Part shown: in pieces, positions 25,525 through 34,430 of the stretch | How the letters are laid out: the number at the start of each line of letters is the position of its first letter | Numbering within the stretch: position 1 is the stretch's first letter | Origin: Halorubellus sp034808145 | Lineage (GTDB): Archaea > Halobacteriota > Halobacteria > Halobacteriales > Natrialbaceae | Assembly (NCBI RefSeq): GCF_034808145.1 | Contig: NZ_JAXHGM010000003.1 | Span: 428,056-492,055 of the forward strand | DNA length: 64,000 nucleotides | Direction: 5' to 3' | Notes under the pieces: model-generated | The model's input: the letters and a program-made list of their open reading frames with translations, nothing else | Told to the model about the DNA's origin: nothing | The model's database searches: none | Program-made: the position numbers and the translations under genes

Positions 25525-25827
25525 ATGTCCGAACCGGTTCGCATCCGCGACGACGACCACGAAGCCATCACCGCGGCCCAAGACGTCCTCGGTCTCCCGT
25601 ACCCGGAGGTCGTTCACCTCGCACTCACCACGGACATCCTCAGCGGTAGTCCCGCACAGAACGCACGCCGCGCCATCCAGTACTACCACACGTACGTCCT
25701 CGAACAGTACGACGCCATCCAGGACGTCCCCGTCGAGGACATCACCCTCGACAGCGCCGACCAGGCAAAGGCCGGGCTGACCATCGGTGCGCAGAAACAC
25801 GAACAGCGGCTCGCGAAGCAGCGCTAG
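25525..25827 (+). CDS. Small soluble protein of unknown function behind a symmetric operator
   Basis: A 100-residue, mostly helical protein: VRIRDDDHEAITAAQDVLGL, then a helix with PYPEVVHLALTTDIL, and a long charged helix ARRAIQYYHTYVLEQYDAI. The end is Lys/Arg-rich (KHEQRLAKQR). The opening beta-like segment plus two helices could be a ribbon-helix-helix DNA-binding fold, which would fit autoregulation at the operator just upstream, but I cannot confirm it. ATG 25525 is chosen because TATA spacing suits it; an in-frame ATG at 25498 lies inside the probable TATA box. Confidence 0.7.
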   Translation: MSEPVRIRDDDHEAITAAQDVLGLPYPEVVHLALTTDILSGSPAQNARRAIQYYHTYVLEQYDAIQDVPVEDITLDSADQAKAGLTIGAQKHEQRLAKQR

Positions 25828-26038
25828 ATGGATCGACTCCCTTCACCGGTTGCGGGGTTCCGTTACCAAACCAGCATCACCCGTTTCCTTCGGTCGAACC
25901 ATCGAGACGCGGGTCCCGCTCGCGCTCGACGCTCGTGGTCCCAGCGGTCTGCAGGTGGTCAGTATGCCGTTGCAATCGTCTGCATGGTGGAACGATTCCG
26001 CCAGTGCGGGTATCCCTGTCACCGTCGAACCGGCACAT

Positions 26039-26473
26039 ATGACATTTCGGAACTCGAGTGCGCTCGACAGACGCACCGTGCTCGCCCTGGTCGGGAGCGG
26101 TTCCGCCGCCGTGGCGGGCTGTCTCGGCGGCGATGACGGAACCGAGACGCTGCCCGCCACCGAGGCGTCGACCGACCAGGTCCCCGACGCGTACCGCACC
26201 GCGACCAGCCTGAACGGCAACCAGCGCGACCCCGACTCCCTCGCAGCCAAGAGCGACCTGAGCTATCAGCCCGAACCCAAGGACGGGCAGCAATGTTCGG
26301 GGTGCGCCTACTACGTCCCCGACAAGAACGGCGACGGCGTCGGCGCCTGCACCATCGTCGAAGGGATGATCGAACCCACCGGGTACTGCACGAGCTACGT
26401 CGCCCACGAGGGGTCGACCACCGGCACCGACGGCAACGCACTCGCACCGGTCGACGCCCCCGGAGGCAGATAG
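26039..26473 (+). CDS. High-potential iron-sulfur protein (HiPIP), Tat lipoprotein
   Basis: The 144-residue protein has a Tat signal with RRTVLALVGSGSAAVAGC (lipobox Cys 28), then an acidic spacer. The HiPIP core follows: QCSGCAYYVP, a Cys 17 residues on (GACTIVEG), and PTGYCTSYV, giving the four cysteines that hold a 4Fe-4S cluster. HiPIPs carry electrons outside the cytoplasmic membrane, for example between the bc-type complex and terminal oxidases. It stands alone here. ATG 26039 follows GGCACAT; upstream in-frame starts would place the signal deep inside the protein. Confidence 0.93.
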   Translation: MTFRNSSALDRRTVLALVGSGSAAVAGCLGGDDGTETLPATEASTDQVPDAYRTATSLNGNQRDPDSLAAKSDLSYQPEPKDGQQCSGCAYYVPDKNGDGVGACTIVEGMIEPTGYCTSYVAHEGSTTGTDGNALAPVDAPGGR

Positions 26474-26784
26474 TGTCAGTCAGGTGTCCTCTCTGATACG
26501 TATCTCGTGACGGCGACCGGCAACGGTGACCCACTCCGGTGTTCGGGGCAGGTGCTCAACTACGCACGAGCCGTCAGGGACGAACGGGCGGACCGACGCT
26601 AGCTATCGGCACACGAATTATGGATGGCCACCACCGAACGCGCCGAATGGCTTCCGGTCGGGTGACCGCGTAGCCCAGAGCCGCGACGGTCCCCGGTCGA
26701 CCAGCTCGGCAGCGCCTCGAAGGGAACTGGTTCGTATGGGTAGTCGACGCATAGCAAAGCGTTCGTAGTCGAAAGGTGACGGTC
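26474..26784. other. Intergenic region without recognised genes
   Basis: About 310 bases. A plus-strand frame at 26526-26768 is open for 80 codons but has a random-looking, Arg/Ser/Pro composition and no family resemblance, so it is not called. Confidence 0.5.
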
Positions 26785-27984
26785 ATGCAGACCGTATTGC
26801 TCGCCGCAGGCGACGGGGAACGCCTCGAACCACTCTCCGCGAGCGTCCCGAAGCCCCTCCTCCCCGTGGGCGGCGACCCCCTCCTCGTCCGCGTCGCGCG
26901 CCGCGCGGTCGCCGCGGGCGCGACGGACCTCGTCGTCGTCGTCCCCCCGTACTACCAGCCGTTCGCGCGAGCGCTCGGCGAGACGGTCGAGGGCGTCCCG
27001 GTGACCTACGCCGTCCAGCCGCGACCGATGGGGACCGCGAACGCGCTCGTCGTCACCCGCACCCACCTGGACAGCGACTTCGTGGTGCTGCCCGGCGACA
27101 CAATCTACGACGACGCGGCGCTCCGGTCGCTGTACGCGAACGTCCCGACGGTCGGCGTTCGAGCGCGCGACGAACCCGCGACCGACCCCGTCGTCGTCGG
27201 CGACGGCGGCCCGCTGGACGTCGGTTCGCTCGCCGACGAGGGAACCGGCGCGTACGTCGACGCCGGCGCGTGCTCGCTCCCCGCCGAAGCCAAGCACTGG
27301 ACGCGACCGCCGACGAACGACGCCGGGGAACGCGACCTCGCCGCCGTCGTCGAACGGACGGCGAACGGACACGACCTCCGCCCGGTCGTCGTCGACGACC
27401 ACGTCGACGTGGACGCGCCCGGTGACCTGCTCGCCGCGAACCGGCGGGCGTTCGACGAGTGGGCCGACCGGTCGCCCGGACAGGTCGCGGACGGTTCCGT
27501 CCACGAGATGGCGCGACTCCACGGCCCGGTCCACGTCGAACCGGGCGCGTCCGTGGCGTGCGGCGCCGTTGTCGAAGGGCCAGCGATCGTCGCCGCAGGG
27601 GCACGGGTCGAAGCCGACGCGTACGTGCGGCCGTACTCGTACGTCGGCCCGAAGGTCGTGGTCGGGCACGGGAGCGAGGTGTCGGCGTGCATCCTGCTCT
27701 CGGACGCGACCGTCGGTTCGCAGTCGACGCTCGCCGACAGCGTCGTCGGCCCGGACGCGGACGTCGGTGCGCGAACGAACGCCCTCGGCCCGACGTGCGT
27801 GCCCGACGCGCTGGACGCCGACGCTCGAACCGGTTCGCAGTCGACGCCAACCCCCGAGTTCGGCGTCGTCGTCGGCGAGAGCGCGACCGTCGGTGACGAC
27901 GTCCACGTCGACCCCGGTGTCGTCGTCCCCCGATACGCGACCGTCGACGCGGGAACCCGGCTCACCGACGGCGACGGACGCTGA
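26785..27984 (+). CDS. GlmU-like nucleotidyltransferase with hexapeptide-repeat domain
   Basis: The 399-residue protein starts with the sugar-nucleotidyltransferase signature LLAAGDGERLEPLSASVPKP, then PLLPVGGDPLL, and has VLPGDTIY as the metal site (residues about 100). The second half (from about 245) is a left-handed beta helix of hexapeptide repeats (VHVEPGASVACGAVVEGP, VGPKVVVGHGSEVSAC). Such enzymes activate a sugar-1-phosphate with UTP or dTTP, and with the second domain may acetylate it, as GlmU does. The exact substrate is not visible. The acetyltransferase site residues cannot be judged by eye. ATG at 26785 is preferred over the GTG at 26776 three codons upstream. Confidence 0.88.
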   Translation: MQTVLLAAGDGERLEPLSASVPKPLLPVGGDPLLVRVARRAVAAGATDLVVVVPPYYQPFARALGETVEGVPVTYAVQPRPMGTANALVVTRTHLDSDFVVLPGDTIYDDAALRSLYANVPTVGVRARDEPATDPVVVGDGGPLDVGSLADEGTGAYVDAGACSLPAEAKHWTRPPTNDAGERDLAAVVERTANGHDLRPVVVDDHVDVDAPGDLLAANRRAFDEWADRSPGQVADGSVHEMARLHGPVHVEPGASVACGAVVEGPAIVAAGARVEADAYVRPYSYVGPKVVVGHGSEVSACILLSDATVGSQSTLADSVVGPDADVGARTNALGPTCVPDALDADARTGSQSTPTPEFGVVVGESATVGDDVHVDPGVVVPRYATVDAGTRLTDGDGR

Positions 27985-28140
27985 CGTACAGGCCGCATAC
28001 GGTCCCGGGGCTCGACGCCTACCGTCGAGACAGCCCCACGCTACTCTCACCGGGCGCGTGCTAGGCGGAGTGTAACTAACGGACGAACGAGTGACCGTTA
28101 CTAGCGTCGAGCCGGTCTCGAACCGGCCAACACATCCACC

Positions 28141-30561
28141 ATGGAACTTACCGTACATCCGCTCCGCGAGGAGAACGTCGGAAACGGCCTCGTGGCGGTC
28201 GACATCGCCGCGATGTCTCACCTGGACCTCTTGAGCGGTGAGTTCGTCGAACTCGCGAACGGCGACTCGACGATCCTCCGACGCGTCTGGCCGGGGTACC
28301 CGGAGGACGAGGGCGCGGGCATCGTCCGCATCGACGCGGTCCTCCGCGAAGCGCTCGACGTCGAGACCGGTGACGTCGTCGACGTCGCAGCGACCACGCC
28401 CGTCGAGGCCGACGCGCTGCTCGTCGGCGTCGAGGAGCCATTCGCCAGCCTCACGTCGTTCAAGCACTCGCTGCTCGAGGACCTCGAAGGGTGCGTGCTC
28501 GCCCCCGGATGCACGGTCGCGACGACCTTCGATGGCGCACCGGACCGCGCTTCGATACCCGTCGCCATCGCCGCCGCCCGCCCCGACGGCGTCGTGCGCG
28601 TCACCCCCGGGACCGACCTGGAGGTACGAGCGTACGCGCACGCCGGCGAAGCGGAGCATCCGGACGCGACGACGGACGCGACGGACGCGACGGACGACGG
28701 CGAGGACGCCGACCGCGAGCCCGTCGACCCCGACAGCACGGATGGTCAGGTGGACGCGGACGGGAACAGTACAGACGGGCAGGTGGACGCGAACGGCGAC
28801 AGCACCCGTGAGGCCCGTAGCGACGGCGGGGAGGCGCAGGTCCGCTCGCCCCAGGACGCGAGCACCGTCACCGCCTGCCGGCCCGAGACGACGTACGCGG
28901 ACGTCGGCGGGCTCGACGACGCGCTCGCTCGCGTCCGCGAACTCGTCGAACTCCCGTTTCAACGACCGGACCTCTTCGAGGAGCTCGGCGTCGCCCCGCC
29001 CGCCGGCGTCCTCCTCCGCGGACCGCCCGGGACCGGGAAGACGCTGCTCGCGCGAGCGGTCGCGAACGAGGTCGACGCGACGTTCGTCTCGCTGCCCGCG
29101 GCCGAGGTGATGTCGCGGTACTACGGCGAGAGCGAGGAGTACCTCCGCGACGTGTTCGAGGAAGCCCAGGAGAACGCGCCCGCGATCGTGTTCATCGACG
29201 AGGTGGACGCCATCACGCCGGAGCGGTCCGACGCCGCGGGCGACGTCGAACGTCGCGTCGTCGCCCAGCTCCTGACGCTCATGGACGGCCTCGACCAGAC
29301 CGACCGCGTCGTCGTCATCGCGGCGACGAACCGCGCCGACGCCATCGACCCGGCGCTCCGGCGCGGCGGGCGCTTCGACCGCGAGGTCGAGGTCGGCGTC
29401 CCGGACCGCGACGGCCGCGCCGAGATCCTCGACGTGCACACGCGCGACGTCCCGCTCGCGGACGACGTCGACGTCGACGCCGTCGCCGATCGCACGCACG
29501 GGTTCGTCGGCGCGGACCTCGCGAGCGTCGTCCAGGAGGGCGCGATGCGTGCCCTCCAGCGCGCACACGGCGATAGCGCGAGCGCGTCGATCCGCGAGGC
29601 ACCGGTCGTCACCAACGCGGACTTCGAAGCGGCGCTCGAGGACGCCGACCCGTCCGCACTCCGGGACATGCACGTGGAGATTCCGGCTGTCTCGTGGGAG
29701 GACGTCGGCGGGCTCGCGTCGGCGAAACGCACGCTCCGCGAAGCCGTCGAATGGCCGCTGAAGTACCCGAACGTCCTCGAGAAAGCCGGGCTGGACACCG
29801 GGAGCGGCGTGCTCCTGTACGGCCCACCGGGGACCGGGAAGACGATGCTCGCGAAGGCGGTCGCGACCGAGTCCGAGTGCAACCTGCTCTCCATCCAGGG
29901 CCCGGAGCTCCTCTCGAAGTGGGTCGGCGAGTCCGAGTCCAGGCTCCGCGAGGTCTTCCAGCGCGCTCGCGAGAACGCGCCCGCGGTCGTCCTCTTCGAC
30001 GAGATCGACGCCATCGCGGGTGAACGCGGCGGCGCGAACGGGTCCGGCGTCGGCGAGCGCGTGGTCGGCCAGCTCCTCACCGAACTCGACGGTATCGGGA
30101 GCCTGGAGGACGTCCTCGTCGTCGCGACCACGAACCGCCCGGAGCTCATCGACGGCGCGCTGCTGCGACCCGGGCGGCTCGAACGCCAGGTGCACGTGCC
30201 GGTCCCGGACGCGGACGCTCGACGCGAGATCTTCGAGGTGCAGACCGCGGACGCGCCGCTCGCACCGGACGTCGATCTGGACGCGTTCGTCGTCCGCACG
30301 GAGGGGTACGTCGGCGCGGACATCGAAGCGATCTGCCGGGAGGCGGCGACGCGAGCGACGCGCGCGCACCTCGAGGACGTCGCGGACGGCGTCGACCCCT
30401 CGAACGTCCCCGGCCCCATCGTCTCGCACGCGGACTTCGAGGCGGCGTTCGCGGACGTGGATCCGAGCGTGCCGGCGGACGTCCGCGAACGCTACGAGCG
30501 CTACGAGGAACCCAGCGAGCGGCAGTCCGTCGACGCCGGTTCGCCCGCGGGGTTCCAGTGA
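28141..30561 (+). CDS. Cdc48/VAT-family AAA+ ATPase
   Basis: An 806-residue double AAA+ ATPase. An N-domain of about 165 residues (double-psi barrel type, MELTVHPLREENVGNGLVAV) leads to a low-complexity acidic linker (about residues 170-240). D1 follows with Walker A GPPGTGKTLLARA (about 294-306) and Walker B VFIDEVDAI. D2 has GPPGTGKTMLAKA (about 560) and VLFDEIDAI. Arg fingers are in the RPGRLERQ-like stretches. These ATPases unfold proteins, often for the proteasome. The linker has imperfect 10-residue repeats with DSTDGQVDA; Cdc48 proteins normally lack such a spacer, so this is a divergent paralogue. Some bases at 28080-28140 may hold the promoter. Confidence 0.95.
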   Translation: MELTVHPLREENVGNGLVAVDIAAMSHLDLLSGEFVELANGDSTILRRVWPGYPEDEGAGIVRIDAVLREALDVETGDVVDVAATTPVEADALLVGVEEPFASLTSFKHSLLEDLEGCVLAPGCTVATTFDGAPDRASIPVAIAAARPDGVVRVTPGTDLEVRAYAHAGEAEHPDATTDATDATDDGEDADREPVDPDSTDGQVDADGNSTDGQVDANGDSTREARSDGGEAQVRSPQDASTVTACRPETTYADVGGLDDALARVRELVELPFQRPDLFEELGVAPPAGVLLRGPPGTGKTLLARAVANEVDATFVSLPAAEVMSRYYGESEEYLRDVFEEAQENAPAIVFIDEVDAITPERSDAAGDVERRVVAQLLTLMDGLDQTDRVVVIAATNRADAIDPALRRGGRFDREVEVGVPDRDGRAEILDVHTRDVPLADDVDVDAVADRTHGFVGADLASVVQEGAMRALQRAHGDSASASIREAPVVTNADFEAALEDADPSALRDMHVEIPAVSWEDVGGLASAKRTLREAVEWPLKYPNVLEKAGLDTGSGVLLYGPPGTGKTMLAKAVATESECNLLSIQGPELLSKWVGESESRLREVFQRARENAPAVVLFDEIDAIAGERGGANGSGVGERVVGQLLTELDGIGSLEDVLVVATTNRPELIDGALLRPGRLERQVHVPVPDADARREIFEVQTADAPLAPDVDLDAFVVRTEGYVGADIEAICREAATRATRAHLEDVADGVDPSNVPGPIVSHADFEAAFADVDPSVPADVRERYERYEEPSERQSVDAGSPAGFQ

Positions 30562-30851
30562 CGGAGCCACGTCGTCACGCTGGACCGACGGAACCACCAC
30601 TGGTCGACCTTGGAGTCGATTCCCGACGGATGCACGTCGCGAAGGCCTCGAACGACTGCGAGTAGGGGCCGTTTCCGGTCGATAACCGACGCCTACCGCG
30701 GACCGCGAAACCTCTTGAAAGGTTACTGACTGATACCGCGCGTATAACCTTGCCGCTCGCTCACCAGCCCTTCGACGACGGCGCACGCGGTGCCGCGACG
30801 ACGCGGAGTTCCCGGTGGGAGTCGCGGCCCGCGGCGGGCGCTGCACGAACC

Positions 30852-31340
30852 ATGGAAACAGAGCACATAGACCTTTCAGACGCAGACGACGTTCACGTCG
30901 ACGTCTATCATTGCGCGTCGATGCACGGGACGCACGAGCAGCAACGACACGTCATCGGTCGCCTCGAATCGCTCGTCGAGACCGGCGACGTCGACCGCGT
31001 CCAACGTCAGGCGTGGGCGCACGAGCTCATGCCGGAGGCGGACGACGACTGGTGCGAGGACGCGCGAGCGACGTACTCGCGGTTCTGGACGTGGGCCCGC
31101 GAGCACGACCGCACGCTCGAACCCGCGTTCGGGACGCGAACCGTCTCCTCGATGATCTCCGACGACAGCTACGAGGTCATCATGTTCCCCGTCCTCTGCG
31201 TCGCCGTGTACGCCGACGGCGTCCTCGTCGACGTGGCGCCCTCGACCGACCCCGAGGCCGACGTCACGTACACCGTCACGGACTGCCTCGACGACCTGGA
31301 ACGCACCGTCAGCGCGCATCGAGCACGTGCGAGGACCTGA
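30852..31340 (+). CDS. Haloarchaeal helix-turn-helix domain protein (HTH_63-like)
   Basis: A 162-residue soluble, acidic protein. It opens with a beta strand (VHVDVYHCASM) and a two-helix segment (HEQQRHVIGRLESLVETGDV). Next come VQRQAWAHELMPEADDD, DARATYSRFWTWAREHD and a strand pair, MFPVLCVAVYADGVLVDVAPST. This order resembles the haloarchaeal HTH domain proteins often called HTH_63, but I cannot tell a DNA-binding surface by eye. ATG 30852 lies after a long leader. A CGTATAACC TATA-like element is near 30740 and the imperfect palindrome AACCTCTTGAAAGGTT lies at 30709-30724. Confidence 0.55.
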   Translation: METEHIDLSDADDVHVDVYHCASMHGTHEQQRHVIGRLESLVETGDVDRVQRQAWAHELMPEADDDWCEDARATYSRFWTWAREHDRTLEPAFGTRTVSSMISDDSYEVIMFPVLCVAVYADGVLVDVAPSTDPEADVTYTVTDCLDDLERTVSAHRARART

Positions 31341-31607
31341 CGGCGCGGTCCCCGTGACGACCACCCTGCCGACGGGGCTGTCGCGACGACCGGCCGCGCG
31401 CCGACACGTCGAGTTCTCGAACTGCGCGCACCCGTCGACAGCGCTCGGCGACGTTCACAGCCCCCGTCACGAGGTGAAACCGATCGGTCGCCCGTCCTCC
31501 CGCATCGAACGCCGCGACCTGACCGGCCACGCCAGTACCGCCCCTGACACGGACATAGATATATCCTCGCGGAGCGTACTCACGGGTAGCTCCTTCTGGA
31601 ACCCCTC

Positions 31608-31898
31608 ATGACGAACTTCGACGTGGACCCGACGTTCGACCCCGAGGACGGCCAGTATCATCTGAAGTGCGACTGGCGAACGGTCCCCGGGGCGGGTATC
31701 GTCCTCGTGGAAGCCGTCGCCCACGTCATGTGCTGTGACCCCCTCGACCTCGAGCCGTTACAGAACGCCGTCGACGTCGACGGTATCGAGTCCATCCTCA
31801 CCGGTCGACACGTCGCCCCGGTCACCATCGAGTTCGAGTACGCGAACGCACGCATCCGCGTCGGTCGGGACGGTCACGTCGTCATCGACCCGAAGTAG
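31608..31898 (+). CDS. HalOD1 output-domain protein
   Basis: A 96-residue stand-alone HalOD1 protein: VPGAGIVLVEAVAHVMCCDP (first helix), LDLEPLQNAVDVDGIESIL, and the closing strands VTIEFEYANARIRVGRDGHV. This matches the family closely, more so than the gene at 15573. HalOD1 is restricted to haloarchaea and is thought to be a signalling output. A TATA-like ATAGATATATCC at 31555-31566 precedes the ATG by 42 bases. Confidence 0.88.
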   Translation: MTNFDVDPTFDPEDGQYHLKCDWRTVPGAGIVLVEAVAHVMCCDPLDLEPLQNAVDVDGIESILTGRHVAPVTIEFEYANARIRVGRDGHVVIDPK

Positions 31899-31929
31899 CG
31901 CAGTCGGATTCCCGGTTCGCGGCCGGTGT

Positions 31930-32946
31930 CTAGCGGTCGTCGTCCTCCTCGACGTTCAACGCCGCGTACAACCGAGCGGTGACGACGCGCTCCACGATGT
32001 CGACGAGCGGCGGACCGTCGTCGCCGTAGTCAGCGAAGATACCGAGCGGAATCTCGCCGCCGGCCATCTCGCTGTGGCCGCCTGCACTCCCGACGTCCTC
32101 GAACGCGGACGCGAGCACCTCGCCGACGTTCACGCGAACGTCCGTCGTGCGCGCACTCAGGTGGATGTCCGCGTCGACGATCCCGAACACGATGGCGGTG
32201 TCGACGCCTTCGAGCGTCACGAGGTAGTCCGCGGCCTGCGGGAGCGCGTCGCGTTCGCTCGTCCGACCGACGTGCGAGACGAGCAGCGACCCGCGGACGC
32301 TCCGGTTCTCGATGGCGTCCGCGATGGCGTCGACGGTCGCCCCACTGATCGACGGCGCCGAGAGTCGATGCAGGAGGTCCTCGTCGATGCGGTCGTGGAG
32401 GTACCCCGCGGCGTCGTACTCCGCGACGGTGACGCCACGGAGGAACCCGAGGGTCTCCCGGCGGATGGCGAACAGGAGCGCGGTCGCGAGCGTCTCCTCC
32501 ACCTCGACGTCGAGCTCTCGGACGTACCCGGTGAGGATGGTCGCGGTCGCGCCGACGTCCTCGCGGTGGTCGACGAACCGCGCCTGGACGTCCTCCGCCG
32601 GGTGATGGTCGAGGACGATGTCGACCGGGACGTCCTCGGGTACCTCGTTGTTCGCGCCGGGCCTGGAGTGATCGACGAACGCGAGCAGGTCACCGGGGTC
32701 GCGGTCGCGGACCGCCGCCTCGTCGAACCGCGACAGGTCGATGTCGAGCAGGTTCACGAACGCGCGGTTCTGCTGGTGACTGATCTCGCCGCTGTAGTAG
32801 ATGTCGTACTCGTCGATGCCGGCCGCGGCGGCGATACGGCCGAGTGCGAGCGCGCTCGCCAGGCAGTCCGGGTCCGGGTTGTTGTGGCAGACGACGGTGA
32901 GCGTGTCGCCGTCGGCGAGCAGGTCGAACAGGGCACTCGCGTCCAT
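31930..32946 (-). CDS. DHH-family phosphoesterase
   Basis: The 338-residue protein has the DHH signature HNNPDPDCLASALALGRI (residues about 20-37), FVDHSRPG, and IVLDHHPAED (about residue 110-119, the DHH motif proper). The C-terminal DHHA1 part has the substrate-binding GGHSEMAGG near residue 300. Such enzymes remove nucleotides from short RNA or pAp, or cleave cyclic dinucleotides; without a GGDEF or PAS domain I favour the RNA or pAp type. ATG 32946 gives the usual N-terminus; longer in-frame starts at 33069 would overlap the divergent protease gene. It stands divergent from the M50 gene across about 115 bases. Confidence 0.9.
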   Translation of the reverse strand: MDASALFDLLADGDTLTVVCHNNPDPDCLASALALGRIAAAAGIDEYDIYYSGEISHQQNRAFVNLLDIDLSRFDEAAVRDRDPGDLLAFVDHSRPGANNEVPEDVPVDIVLDHHPAEDVQARFVDHREDVGATATILTGYVRELDVEVEETLATALLFAIRRETLGFLRGVTVAEYDAAGYLHDRIDEDLLHRLSAPSISGATVDAIADAIENRSVRGSLLVSHVGRTSERDALPQAADYLVTLEGVDTAIVFGIVDADIHLSARTTDVRVNVGEVLASAFEDVGSAGGHSEMAGGEIPLGIFADYGDDGPPLVDIVERVVTARLYAALNVEEDDDR

Positions 32947-33061
32947 ACCGGACCGACGACGGGATGACACAAGGACCTTCGGGCGAGCCGACCGCTCGAA
33001 GACGGGAGCCGACGGCCGTGTGGGGCAGTCACTTATCCGCGTGGCGGTCATCCGGACAGCT

Positions 33062-34192
33062 ATGTACAACTATCGGGTCGCCACCGTCTGGGGAATTCCC
33101 ATCAAGGTGAACATCTCGCTCGTGGTGTTCCTCCCCGTCCTCGCGTGGATCATCGGCGGGACGACACAGATCGAACTGTACGCGGGGCTGGTCGAGGCGC
33201 TGTCCGGCGTGGCGTTGGACCACGAGGCGCTCCAGGCGAGCAACGGGTTGGTTCTCGGTGGGGTAGCGGCCGTCGGCCTGTTCGCGAGCGTGACGCTGCA
33301 CGAACTCGGGCACGCGGCGGCCGCTCGACGGTACGGCATCGAGACGAGTGCGATCACGCTCTGGATTCTCGGCGGACTCGCGAGCCTGGACCGCCTCCCG
33401 AAGGAACCGGGGCGCGAACTCGTCATCGCGCTCGCCGGCCCTGCCGCGAGCGTCCTCACGGGGATCGCGTGCTACGCTGCGTTGTTCGCGGTGCCGGCGA
33501 GCGCGCCGAGCGTCGTGTTCGTCCTCGGGTTCCTCGCGGTGACGAACCTCACGCTCACCGTGTTCAACCTCCTGCCGGCGTTCCCGATGGACGGCGGCCG
33601 CGTCCTCCGCGCGTTCCTCGCTCGCTCTCGGCCGTACGTCGACGCGACGCGGCTCGCGGCACGCGTCGGCGTCGTATTCGCCATCCTGTTCGCGCTCGTC
33701 GGCCTCCTCGGTGGCGCCCCGATGCTCCTCCTGCTCGCGCTGTTCGTGTACAGCGCCGCGAACGGCGAGAGCCGCGTCGTCGCGCTGGAAGGGATGCTCG
33801 AAGGGTTCCTCGTCAAGGACGTCTACGACGTGGACCGCCCGAGCGTCGACGCCGACGTCACGCTCGACGCGTTCGCACAGCGCGTGCTCGACGACCGCGT
33901 CGACCAGCACGTCGTCCGCGACCGCAGCGGTCGCGTCGTCGGCCTCGTCGGCCTCGACGCCCTCCGCGAACACGGCCGCGACACCGGCACGCTCGTCGGC
34001 GACGTCGCCACCACCGACCTCCCGACCGTCGACCTGACGACGGGGGCGTTCGACGCCCTCCGCGAGATGGACAAGACCGAGTACGCGTTCGTCACCGACG
34101 GCGACGAGGTCGTCGGCATCGTCGACCGCGGCGACTTCGCCTCCCTCCTCGAACTCACCGGCCTCAGCCAGCGCGACCGGTTCGCCCAGTGA
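33062..34192 (+). CDS. Site-2 protease (M50) with C-terminal CBS pair
   Basis: The 376-residue membrane protein has the zinc motif HELGHAAAARRYG (residues 80-92) in a hydrophobic helix and the third-ligand motif NLLPAFPMDGGRVLR (about 169-183). Hydrophobic helices occur at about 15-35, 65-95, 125-165 and 200-230. The C-terminal 130 residues (from about 250) form two CBS domains that sense nucleotides. S2P enzymes cut transmembrane anchors of regulators. The M50-CBS fusion is a known family. Its target is not visible. ATG 33062 is preferred because it lies directly before the first helix; an in-frame longer frame extends into the opposite gene. Confidence 0.94.
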   Translation: MYNYRVATVWGIPIKVNISLVVFLPVLAWIIGGTTQIELYAGLVEALSGVALDHEALQASNGLVLGGVAAVGLFASVTLHELGHAAAARRYGIETSAITLWILGGLASLDRLPKEPGRELVIALAGPAASVLTGIACYAALFAVPASAPSVVFVLGFLAVTNLTLTVFNLLPAFPMDGGRVLRAFLARSRPYVDATRLAARVGVVFAILFALVGLLGGAPMLLLLALFVYSAANGESRVVALEGMLEGFLVKDVYDVDRPSVDADVTLDAFAQRVLDDRVDQHVVRDRSGRVVGLVGLDALREHGRDTGTLVGDVATTDLPTVDLTTGAFDALREMDKTEYAFVTDGDEVVGIVDRGDFASLLELTGLSQRDRFAQ

Positions 34193-34430
34193 ACCCGGCT
34201 CCCAGACTGCCCTTGCTCGATTCGAATCGAGCCGTCGACTCGACACTGTCGAACGTGACTTGACTGGGAAGTGGTCCCACACACTCGAGATGCGTGTCGA
34301 CCGCTTCCATAATCCGTGGGTGGACAGCCGGCGAGTGCTCACCTGAACAGGACGTGGCTTACGCCGTACGACTGTGAATCAAACCAAAGGATAGTAATCA
34401 CAGCACCCAGAAAGAGCAGTTACTTACTGA
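34193..34430. other. Intergenic region before trkA pseudogene
   Basis: About 240 bases. It contains the perfect 18-bp palindrome GCTCGATTCGAATCGAGC at 34215-34232 and a weak GGGA/TCCC hairpin near 34265. No gene seen. Confidence 0.5.
34215..34232. repeat. Perfect 18-bp palindrome
   Basis: GCTCGATTCGAATCGAGC reads identically on both strands, with no loop, 23 bases after the stop of the M50 gene. It may be a protein-binding site or a terminator element of the upstream gene. Confidence 0.6.

Noticed and set aside
26599..30846. 1,415-codon minus-strand frame over the nucleotidyltransferase and Cdc48 genes
   Set aside because: High-GC antisense shadow: Arg/Asp/Val-rich with no domain, while the plus strand has two clear families.
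34215..34232. tRNA T-arm (GATTCGAATC)
   Set aside because: No cloverleaf or CCA-side partner around the motif; it is only a palindrome.
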